Shown piece after piece: positions 1-6,917 of a stretch of 64,000 bases of DNA; the first letter of the stretch is position 1, and each line of letters starts with the position of its first letter. The notes beneath the pieces are model-generated. The model saw nothing but the letters and a program-made list of their open reading frames with translations. It was not told the origin of the DNA and ran no database searches. Position numbers and translations under genes: made by a program. Source of the DNA: Bog-113 sp963752695 (GTDB lineage Bacteria; Acidobacteriota; Terriglobia; Bryobacterales; Bryobacteraceae); contig CAVVZB010000001.1 in assembly GCA_963752695.1 (NCBI GenBank), forward strand, positions 186,001-250,000, given 5' to 3'.

Positions 1-1613
1 GAGATTCCCGACACGCCACCATTCAGGCCAATCGAGTTCTTGCCCTTTTCTTTCAACTTGAGCGCGATATCGACCGTGTTGGAATTAGGATTCCGCTTGA
101 TGTCGTAGGACTCGTTCTCTTTCAAAGCATCGAAGTAACCCAACTGGTTCAGGCGCAGGATGCTCGCATCCCAGAGGCGGCCGCTGTAGATATCGCCCTC
201 GTCCAGAAGCAGCTCGCGCCGGATAACTTTGTCGCGGGTGGTTGTATTACCGACGAAATCGATGCGTCTCACGAAGAATTGCTTTCCTTCATCCACGTTC
301 AATGTAAGGTCGATCGTGTCGGTTCCCTTTGGACCTGGATCGATGGCCGGTTCGGGGACGAAATCAATATACCCGAAGTCGGCATAAAGCTTCTTCATGT
401 TCTCGATGCCCTTGCGGAGTTTCGCGGTCGAGAATACATCCCCCGGCTGCATTTGAAACAGCTGCCGCGACAGAACATCGGGAGTGCGGAATAGCTTCAC
501 GCCCACGTAATTGATCTTGTCCAGAGTCTGCTGCTTGCCTTCTTCGATAGTCAGGTTGAGATCGGCCTTCTTGCCGGGTTTAGAACCAAGGAAAAAGTTA
601 TTCAGCCGACGTCCGGAGCCGGCGACATCACGCAGCACCACTTCACCGTTAACCACTTTGGCAAACCAATAACCCTTATCGGTGTAAGCCTGACGAATGC
701 GCTCCTGATCTTCGGCGAACTTAGTGGCGTCGAACGTCTTGGAGAACAGGTTTTCCAGGAAGATCGAATACGGGATTCCAATCGGCTTCAGGTTCTTCAT
801 GGCCCGGACGACTTCTAACTTACTGAAGACTTCATTGCCGGTGGGCGTAATTTCACCGACCTTCACCTTGGGACCTTCGTCGACCTTGAAGATGACTTCG
901 AGAGAGTTCGGCGGAATGCGATGCAATTCCGGAGTCACTGTCGCGAACTGATGGCCGCGTTCCGACAGATACTCCTTCAACACGACCGCGGCGTGTTGGA
1001 TTTTAGCCGGATCGTACTGGGACTCGACGGTAAGCCCGACTTTCCGTTCCTTGAACCGGTCGAGGATTTCGGATGTCGAAACGGATTTGTTGCCTTCGTA
1101 GTTGAGTGTTCGAATTACCGGCCGCTCGGTGACCACGAAACGGAGCACCACGCCGCCATGCTCGCCGTTCTCGGATTCCAGACGGATGTCGTCGAACCGG
1201 TTGGTATTCCACAGCGCGAGGAAATCGCGGTGCAGCGCTTCCTCGTTATAGGGATCACCGGGCCGGGTGTAGATGAGAGCGCGCAAAGTGTCGGCGGGCA
1301 CGCGGCGAGCGCCGCGGAATTCTACCCGCTCCACGAGTCCAGCCTGGTTTGTATTTTGGGTGACCGCGGGCTTGGCTGTTTCGGGCGGGGGCGCCTGGGT
1401 TTCCGGAACCACCTCGAAAGGATTGTTCTGGGGCGCTTGCGGGGGCCGCTGCTGAGGATTCGGGGCAGGCGCCGGATTTGCCGTTGGTGTCTGTTGCGAG
1501 GCTGGCGGCGGTGGCGCCGGGGTTTGAGCCGACAGCGTCATACCGCCACCAACTCCGAAACCCTGTGCACACACAAGCAGGCCGGTCAGGCGCAACCGCC
1601 TGAAACAAATCAT
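1..1613 (-). CDS. bamA: Outer membrane protein assembly factor BamA (5' part, runs off left edge)
   Basis: The reading frame from ATG at 1613 stays open to the window edge (about 537 codons). It begins with a signal peptide followed by a Pro/Gln/Ala-rich linker (about residues 25-85) and then successive POTRA-type repeats. Visible POTRA signatures include VERVEFRGARR, IRTLNYEGNKSVS, KVGEITPTGNEVF and FVRRIDFVGNTTTRDKVI, which match the BamA/Omp85 family. The C-terminal barrel is largely beyond the edge. An AAGGA ribosome site lies at 1624-1628 upstream of the ATG. The family inserts beta-barrel proteins into the outer membrane, so the cell is diderm. The Pro-rich linker between signal peptide and first POTRA is unusual next to E. 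coli BamA. Confidence 0.93.
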   Translation of the reverse strand, partial: MICFRRLRLTGLLVCAQGFGVGGGMTLSAQTPAPPPPASQQTPTANPAPAPNPQQRPPQAPQNNPFEVVPETQAPPPETAKPAVTQNTNQAGLVERVEFRGARRVPADTLRALIYTRPGDPYNEEALHRDFLALWNTNRFDDIRLESENGEHGGVVLRFVVTERPVIRTLNYEGNKSVSTSEILDRFKERKVGLTVESQYDPAKIQHAAVVLKEYLSERGHQFATVTPELHRIPPNSLEVIFKVDEGPKVKVGEITPTGNEVFSKLEVVRAMKNLKPIGIPYSIFLENLFSKTFDATKFAEDQERIRQAYTDKGYWFAKVVNGEVVLRDVAGSGRRLNNFFLGSKPGKKADLNLTIEEGKQQTLDKINYVGVKLFRTPDVLSRQLFQMQPGDVFSTAKLRKGIENMKKLYADFGYIDFVPEPAIDPGPKGTDTIDLTLNVDEGKQFFVRRIDFVGNTTTRDKVIRRELLLDEGDIYSGRLWDASILRLNQLGYFDALKENESYDIKRNPNSNTVDIALKLKEKGKNSIGLNGGVSGI

Positions 1614-1751
1614 TAAAACGAAATCCTTTCCACGCTGCGTCCCTTCAAGAACGTAACCGGTGACAACCACGTTCCCTTACCATCAAGCCCGAAGGGACTT
1701 CGATTGAACCACCAGTTTAGCCGATAGTGTCAGGCGTAACAATTGTGCGCG

Positions 1752-1760
1752 TTATCCACA
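1752..1760 (+). promoter_or_regulatory. Single perfect DnaA-box sequence
   Basis: TTATCCACA matches the strong DnaA box consensus and lies in the 167-bp gap between bamA and the SDR gene. No second box or AT-rich unwinding element is visible, so this is not an origin. It may be a regulatory site or chance. Confidence 0.25.
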
Positions 1761-1780
1761 GTGGTGAGGACAGGGATACA

Positions 1781-2542
1781 TCAGGCAAGCGAGAGTCCGC
1801 CGTCACACACCATAACGGCGCCAGTGATATAGGAGGCAGCGTCCGAGGCAAGGAAAAGGCAAAGCCCGGCGATATCGTCTTTGGTCGCCATGCGGCCTAG
1901 CGCAATACGCGAGAGCACTGCCTCGCGCATTGCCGGATCGGGAGCCAGACGACGCATTCCCTCGGTGTCATCCACCGCGCCGGGAACCACCGAGTTCACT
2001 CGGATGCCATCGGGTCCCCATTCCAGGGCGAGCGTACGCGTGAGCATATCGACGCCGGCTTTGGCCGCACACACGTGGGCTTGCATGGGCATAGCCCGAA
2101 ACGCCTGGCCTGCGGAGATATTGATTATACTTGCGCCGGGTTTGCGCAAATGCTCGTGGGCGGCGCGGCAGGAGTGGAACGTGCCCAAAAGGTCGATATC
2201 CATCACGGCTTTGAATCCGTTGGAAGACATTCCTAACACCGGCGCCGGAAAGTTACCTGCGGCGCCACAGATCAGGATGTCGATTTCGCCCGAGACATCA
2301 CGCGCGGAACGCATTGCGGCGGAGACGGCTTCGAAATTTCGCACGTCGGCGGGGTAGCCTCGGGCCGAAGGTCCCAGCACCGACAAAGCCTGGTTCAATC
2401 GTTCCTGCGAGCGGCCAAGAATGGATGCGCGACACCCGCTTTCAATAAAGGTTTGCGCGATTTGAAGACAGATTCCGCTGCTGCCGCCAGTAACAAAAAC
2501 ATGACGACCGGTAAGCAAACCGGCTTGAAACACATGACCCAT
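1781..2542 (-). CDS. SDR oxidoreductase, 2,4-dienoyl-CoA reductase-like
   Basis: This 253-residue short-chain dehydrogenase/reductase has the cofactor motif TGGSSGI (about residues 18-24), CGAAGNF where classical SDRs have NNAG, and the C-terminal VMVCDGG. The catalytic Tyr of YxxxK is missing: the equivalent stretch reads HVCAAKAG. That arrangement, together with AAGNF, is characteristic of mitochondrial/peroxisomal 2,4-dienoyl-CoA reductases, which use NADPH to reduce dienoyl-CoA during unsaturated fatty-acid oxidation. The assignment rests on these motifs; another non-classical SDR function remains possible. It stands alone, 167 bp downstream of bamA's start and in the same direction. Confidence 0.8.
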   Translation of the reverse strand: MGHVFQAGLLTGRHVFVTGGSSGICLQIAQTFIESGCRASILGRSQERLNQALSVLGPSARGYPADVRNFEAVSAAMRSARDVSGEIDILICGAAGNFPAPVLGMSSNGFKAVMDIDLLGTFHSCRAAHEHLRKPGASIINISAGQAFRAMPMQAHVCAAKAGVDMLTRTLALEWGPDGIRVNSVVPGAVDDTEGMRRLAPDPAMREAVLSRIALGRMATKDDIAGLCLFLASDAASYITGAVMVCDGGLSLA

Positions 2543-2939
2543 CGGTCACATGATCGTATCAGTGCGGAGAGGGCTAATTTAGATGATTACGACTGGACGA
2601 AACGCGACGCGTTAGCGAGTGAGGACGATAACGGTCCAGCATTGGTCGCTAGCGGCAGTCGTTGTGTCGAGCCAACCGTAATGACTGCGCTTTTCCAGTT
2701 CTTTCGCAACCGGATCGGAAAATGTAACTCCCCCGTGCGTGTCACCGACCACCGTACCTGCTGGTAGCGACCGCGCTTCTGAGATACTCCGAACGCGAGT
2801 GACTACAGCGGAAACATCGACCTGCATGCGAGCACTGCTACCCGACATTTGCATATCCTATTGTGTGGCTAGGTCTCGAAAATTCTAAAGAACGTTTAAC
2901 TCATAACTGTAATAAATTCTACAATACCGTCGATTTAAC
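2543..2939. other. 397-bp stretch without a convincing gene
   Basis: The stretch lies between the divergent SDR gene and the small ORF at 2940. A minus-strand frame (2612-2854, 80 codons) and a plus-strand frame (2453-2767) are open, but neither has a recognizable domain, signal peptide or clear ribosome site. The last 60 bases are AT-rich compared with the surroundings and look promoter-like (TACAAT at 2920-2925). Confidence 0.4.
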
Positions 2940-3116
2940 ATGTCAGATTCCGATTTGCAGCAGCTTCGTGACAGAATTCGCGCCCTGGAGTCCGAGAACA
3001 GCGCGTTGAAAGACAAGCTGGATTTAATTTATTCCATCGTGGCCCCCGAAGATGACGAGGTGCAGTCCGACGAGGATGACCCGGACGACCTGGTGCAAAT
3101 TCGCGGCGTTAATTAA
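2940..3116 (+). CDS. Small acidic coiled-coil protein, 58 aa
   Basis: ATG at 2940 opens a 58-codon frame ending TAA at 3114-3116. The product starts MSDSDLQQLRDRIRALESEN, a heptad-like coiled-coil segment. It continues with a hydrophobic LDLIYSIVAP patch and then a strongly acidic tail (EDDE, DEDDPDD). There is no signal peptide. A TACAAT -10-like box at 2920-2925 would give a leader of under 10 bases, and no Shine-Dalgarno sequence is seen. The frame ends inside the last codons of dedA, which is convergent (4-bp overlap). Function is unknown. The leucine-zipper-like start and acidic tail suggest a small scaffold or antitoxin-like binding protein, but that is a guess. Confidence 0.5.
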   Translation: MSDSDLQQLRDRIRALESENSALKDKLDLIYSIVAPEDDEVQSDEDDPDDLVQIRGVN

Positions 3117-3709
3117 GGGTTTCGGCCGCCTGCTTTACGGCGATAGTTCCACGCTAGTACCGACACGCTGGCGGCCAAAAGAGCGGCCACGACGATCCAG
3201 CGGTCGACCGTTGGCCCCACTCGCGCCCATTGCTCGCCGGCAAACAGGCCGATCGATACGAACAGGAAGGCCCAACAAATGGCCCCACTGTAGGCAGACA
3301 GGGCAAAGGCGCGGAACGGCATGCGCGAGACCCCGGCAAATACAGCCGTGACATGCCGCACCCCGGCGATGTAGTAGCCCAGGAAAATCGCCCAGCGGCC
3401 AAAGCGGAGGAACCAGCGCTCGGCCTGGATGATGTGCCTTTGCGCGTAATCGTGAACGCCGGGCCAGTGCCGCTCGGTCCACCCGTAGCCATAGAAACCG
3501 ACGGCGTACGAAACCGAAATCCCGCAGATGCTCCCCGCAGTGGCCGCCAATGCCGCCGGCAGAAAATGCAGTTGGCCGCGGTGCACGAAGATGCCGCTAG
3601 CCACGAGGATCGCTTCGTCCGGGATTAGCGGCCCCACCACACCCAACAGGAGCAGCCCGAAGATTGCCCAATACCCGTAGTGGATCAGGAAATCGTTAAC
3701 GTGACTCAT
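3113..3709 (-). CDS. DedA-family inner-membrane protein
   Basis: This 198-residue polytopic protein has about five hydrophobic segments (roughly 13-30, 45-70, 100-125, 133-158, 168-187). The family signature appears as GPLIPDEAIL near residue 26, with an acidic pair just after the first membrane segment. A second hairpin follows with Arg/Gly (GVRHVTAVFAGVSRMP). DedA/SNARE-associated proteins are proposed lipid scramblases that recycle undecaprenyl phosphate and support proton-motive force. Its start lies inside the end of pyrF (14-bp overlap), so it is probably translated from the selD-pyrF-dedA transcript. Confidence 0.85.
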   Translation of the reverse strand: MSHVNDFLIHYGYWAIFGLLLLGVVGPLIPDEAILVASGIFVHRGQLHFLPAALAATAGSICGISVSYAVGFYGYGWTERHWPGVHDYAQRHIIQAERWFLRFGRWAIFLGYYIAGVRHVTAVFAGVSRMPFRAFALSAYSGAICWAFLFVSIGLFAGEQWARVGPTVDRWIVVAALLAASVSVLAWNYRRKAGGRNP

Positions 3710-4394
3710 AGGAGCCGGCGATTTCTTCTCGAATCCCAGCCAGCGCCCGGGCAGGCTCGGCAGCGCGCGTCACTTGGCGTCCGATCACCAGGTAGTCGGC
3801 TCCGTCAGCAAGAGCTTCGGCCGGGGTCGCGATTCTTTTCTGGTCACCTGCGGCCATTCCTCGAGACCGTACCCCCGGGGTCACGAGCAGGAGCTTCGGC
3901 CCGACTTGTTTCCGAATCCGCGCGGTTTCCCTGGGCGAGAGGATAATGCCGTCCACGCCCAATTCCGCCGCCTGCCGCGCGCGGCGTTCGACCAATTCGC
4001 TGACTCCGCGGTCATACCCATCTTCCTGCAGGTCGCGGTCGTCCATGCTGGTCAATACGGTTACTGCCAGCAGCCTTAGAGGTGAGTCGCCGCGACCTGC
4101 GACCGCTGCCCGCATCACCGCCACACTACCGTGGACAGTCAGAAACGTTGCGCCGGATTGCGCGACGACGGCAGTTGCCCGCCGGACCGTCTCGCCGATA
4201 TCGTGAAGTTTCAGGTCGAGAAACACCTGTTTGCCGGTCGCGCACAGCTCCTGCACGATTTCCATTCCGGCGCCGGTAAACAGCTCCAGCCCGACTTTGA
4301 AAAAGGTGGCTTGCGTTCCCAAGGCGCTGACCAGAGCGCGCGCTTCCGCGGCAGACTCGAAGTCGAGTGCGAGAATCAGCGGGTCCGGCCTCAT
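3696..4394 (-). CDS. pyrF: Orotidine 5'-phosphate decarboxylase
   Basis: This 232-residue TIM-barrel enzyme converts OMP to UMP in pyrimidine synthesis. The catalytic tetrad is visible: Asp11 (ALDF), Lys33 (FKVGLELF), and Asp60-x-Lys62-x-x-Asp65 in FLDLKLHDIG. The phosphate-binding C-terminal region has TPGVRS and LVIGRQVT. Length is normal for the short bacterial type. It overlaps selD upstream by 4 bp and dedA downstream by 14 bp, a typical translationally coupled arrangement. Confidence 0.96.
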   Translation of the reverse strand: MRPDPLILALDFESAAEARALVSALGTQATFFKVGLELFTGAGMEIVQELCATGKQVFLDLKLHDIGETVRRATAVVAQSGATFLTVHGSVAVMRAAVAGRGDSPLRLLAVTVLTSMDDRDLQEDGYDRGVSELVERRARQAAELGVDGIILSPRETARIRKQVGPKLLLVTPGVRSRGMAAGDQKRIATPAEALADGADYLVIGRQVTRAAEPARALAGIREEIAGSYESR

Positions 4395-5440
4395 TCCGAC
4401 CGCTCCCGAATTCGCAAGGGTTTAGCTCCACGCGGGGTCACGCGCCCGATCCGGTAGGCCGTTGGATACTCTTTCAAGAGCCCTTCGGCGTCCGCTTCCG
4501 GTAGGGCGATCAGGAGACCGCCGGAGGTTTGCGGGTCGAATAGCAGGTCGTCGATGTCCTGAGGAATCGCATCGGCATACTCGATACAGGACGCGGCGAA
4601 ATCGCGATTGTTCCGCAAACCTCCGGGCAGCGCGCCCATACGCGCGTAATCGAGCGCGCCGGGCAGGAACTGCAACGATTCGGCATCGATCTCCAGCGTT
4701 GCGCCGCTTGCCATCGCCATTTCCCGAGAGTGTCCGGCCAGACCGAACCCGGTGACATCCGTGCAGGCGTGGACATCGAACTTCAGCATGGACTGGCAAG
4801 CCTGGCGATTCAACTGCAGCATGGATGCTATCGCGCCTTCCACGTGCTCCGCGCGAGCCATGCCGCGCTTCAACGCGGTTGTAATCACGCCGGTTCCCAG
4901 GCGCTTGGTGAACACCAGAACATCACCGGGCCGCGCGCCACCATTGGTTTTCACCCGGTCCGGATCAATCACTCCGGTAACCGCGTAGCCGAATTTGAGT
5001 TCCGGATCGTTGACACTGTGGCCGCCCAGGATAGCCGCGGACGCTTCGAGCATCTTCGCCGCGCCACCCTGTACAACCGCGGCGACGACATCCATGTCTC
5101 CGTCCGCAGGGCACGCCAGCACGGAAAGCGCGGAAACCGGACGTCCTCCCATGGCGTAGACGTCGCTCAGCGCATTGGCCGCCGCGATAGCGCCGAACGT
5201 GAACGGATCATCCACCATTGGCGTGAAGAAATCGACCGTCTGCACGATCGCCAGTTCCGGAGTGAGGCGATAGACACCCGCATCGTCATTGGACTCGAAG
5301 CCCACGAGAACACTAGGATCGGCAACCTTGGGGATGGTTTTCAGCACCCGCTCCAGTAGGCCGGGCGCGAGCTTGGAGGCGCATCCTCCGCCTCGGGTCG
5401 ACGCGGTTAGCTTTACCTGGCCGTCCGTGTTTATGGGCAT
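4391..5440 (-). CDS. selD: Selenide, water dikinase (selenophosphate synthetase)
   Basis: The product has 349 residues. The N-terminal loop reads RGGGCASK with Cys20 and Lys23 at the catalytic Cys/Sec-xx-Lys positions. The codon is TGC, so this is the Cys form, not a selenoprotein. Metal/ATP Asp residues appear in SNDDAG (52-53), followed by TVDFFTP, GGHSVNDP, the FTKRLGTG element and DPQTSGG near the C-terminus, all SelD hallmarks. The enzyme makes selenophosphate from selenide and ATP for selenocysteine or selenouridine. It is the first gene of a minus-strand set with pyrF and dedA. Only 17 bp separate its start from the divergent hydrolase at 5458. Confidence 0.95.
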   Translation of the reverse strand: MPINTDGQVKLTASTRGGGCASKLAPGLLERVLKTIPKVADPSVLVGFESNDDAGVYRLTPELAIVQTVDFFTPMVDDPFTFGAIAAANALSDVYAMGGRPVSALSVLACPADGDMDVVAAVVQGGAAKMLEASAAILGGHSVNDPELKFGYAVTGVIDPDRVKTNGGARPGDVLVFTKRLGTGVITTALKRGMARAEHVEGAIASMLQLNRQACQSMLKFDVHACTDVTGFGLAGHSREMAMASGATLEIDAESLQFLPGALDYARMGALPGGLRNNRDFAASCIEYADAIPQDIDDLLFDPQTSGGLLIALPEADAEGLLKEYPTAYRIGRVTPRGAKPLRIRERSE

Positions 5441-5457
5441 CCGCTTACAATCATAGG

Positions 5458-6915
5458 ATGCGCCGCGCCCTGGTTCCTTGTGGTCTGCTGCTTACCGCTC
5501 TCATGATGTGGTTGGGCGCGAAAACTCCCTACGCCGATCCGCGGCTCACCAACTGTTACCGCCGCGCTCAACAGAATGGCTGGACGTTCGTGCATCTGGA
5601 AGGCACGCCCACGCAAATCGGTTATCAGCATGGCGTGCTGCTTGCCCCGGAGATCGAAGACGGCTTCAAGGTCCAGCAACTGGAGTTGACCCACGATTCG
5701 AAAGACTGGAACTTCTACCGGCAGGCGGCAAAGAACGTTTTGTGGCCTCGCATCGAACAGCAGTATCGCGAGGAATTACAGGGCATTGCTGATGGCTTAA
5801 ACGCGCGCGGCATTAAGCACGATATCTGGGATATTGTCGCCCTCAACGCCGCTGAAGAATGGTCTTACTATGTCAAGTGGTACGACGCGCAACACGGAAA
5901 AGGGACAGCTAAGCCCGCGGCTCCGGATCATTGCAGCGCGTTCGTCGCCACCGGCTCATACACCAAGGATGGCCGTCCGGTGATCGCTCACAATAACTGG
6001 ACCAACTACCTTGATGGCGAACGTTGGACCATCATCTTCGACGTGGTTCCGAAGCAGGGCCACCGCTTCCTGATGGATGGTTATCCCGGGATGATCCATA
6101 GCGCCGACGATTTCGGCGTTAACGATGCCGGCATTGCTATTACCGAGACCACCATCGGCGACTTCTCCGGATGGGATTCGACCGGCGTGCCGGAATTCAT
6201 TCGTGCTCGCCGCGCCATGCAATACGCAACATCCATCGATGCGTTCGCCGCCACCATGAAAGACGGAAACAACGGCGGTTATGCCAACGATTGGCTGATC
6301 GTCGACGTGAAAAATAATGAGATCGCGCACCTTGAGCTGGGCTTGAAGACTGTGACTCTGGAACGCACCAAGGACGGCTACTTTGTTGGCGCGAATTTCC
6401 CGAAGAATCCGAAACTCGCCAAAGAGGAAACCACGTTCGATCCCGCCAACCAGGGTTCGAGTGGCAACGCTCGGCATGCCCGCTGGGAACAGTTAATGGC
6501 AGAGTATAAGGGCCGGATCGATGTCGACGCCGCTCAGAAGTTTCTGGCCGATCGCTACGACGCTTTCGATAAGAAGACGCAGTCGAGCGAGCGCACGCTC
6601 GACGGCGAAATCGACCGGTCGCCGCGCGGCATGGAAGAGTGGCAGAAACCCTGGGCGCCCGCCGGGGCCGTGCAAAATAAAGTTGCTGACGCGGCGATGA
6701 TCGAGCACCTCTCGCTAACCGCGCATGCCGGGCACGCCAATGGAGACGATTTCTTGGCAGCCCCGCTGCTTCAGGCGCATCCCGAGTTCGCCTGGCAAAA
6801 GCCTTACCTGCGTGACATGAAGGCCCAGCCGTGGACCACGTTCGAAGCTCTTCGGCTTCCGGCGGGTTCAGGTGTACCGGGTTCTGCCAATGCAGTTCCG
6901 AGTAACGCCAAGTAA
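5458..6915 (+). CDS. Secreted Ntn-type hydrolase (phospholipase B-like / peptidase C45-like)
   Basis: This 485-residue protein starts with an N-terminal signal peptide (hydrophobic residues 9-20). It carries a GTPTQIGYQHG segment, typical of the C45/acyl-CoA:6-APA acyltransferase-like and phospholipase B-like families. The candidate autoprocessing nucleophile is Cys159 in DHCSAFVATG, followed by the VIAHNNW motif seen after the nucleophile in these families. The family cleaves amide or acyl-ester bonds after self-cleavage, probably in the periplasm here. The stop is 2 bp before priA, so the two may be co-transcribed. Substrate is unknown. Confidence 0.75.
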   Translation: MRRALVPCGLLLTALMMWLGAKTPYADPRLTNCYRRAQQNGWTFVHLEGTPTQIGYQHGVLLAPEIEDGFKVQQLELTHDSKDWNFYRQAAKNVLWPRIEQQYREELQGIADGLNARGIKHDIWDIVALNAAEEWSYYVKWYDAQHGKGTAKPAAPDHCSAFVATGSYTKDGRPVIAHNNWTNYLDGERWTIIFDVVPKQGHRFLMDGYPGMIHSADDFGVNDAGIAITETTIGDFSGWDSTGVPEFIRARRAMQYATSIDAFAATMKDGNNGGYANDWLIVDVKNNEIAHLELGLKTVTLERTKDGYFVGANFPKNPKLAKEETTFDPANQGSSGNARHARWEQLMAEYKGRIDVDAAQKFLADRYDAFDKKTQSSERTLDGEIDRSPRGMEEWQKPWAPAGAVQNKVADAAMIEHLSLTAHAGHANGDDFLAAPLLQAHPEFAWQKPYLRDMKAQPWTTFEALRLPAGSGVPGSANAVPSNAK

Positions 6916-6917
6916 GG

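Noticed and set aside
1752..1760. Possible replication origin at the DnaA box
   Set aside because: There is only one box, with no box cluster, AT-rich region or dnaA/dnaN genes.
2612..2854. 80-codon minus-strand frame in the gap after the SDR gene
   Set aside because: No domain, signal peptide or ribosome site, and an opposing frame is equally open.
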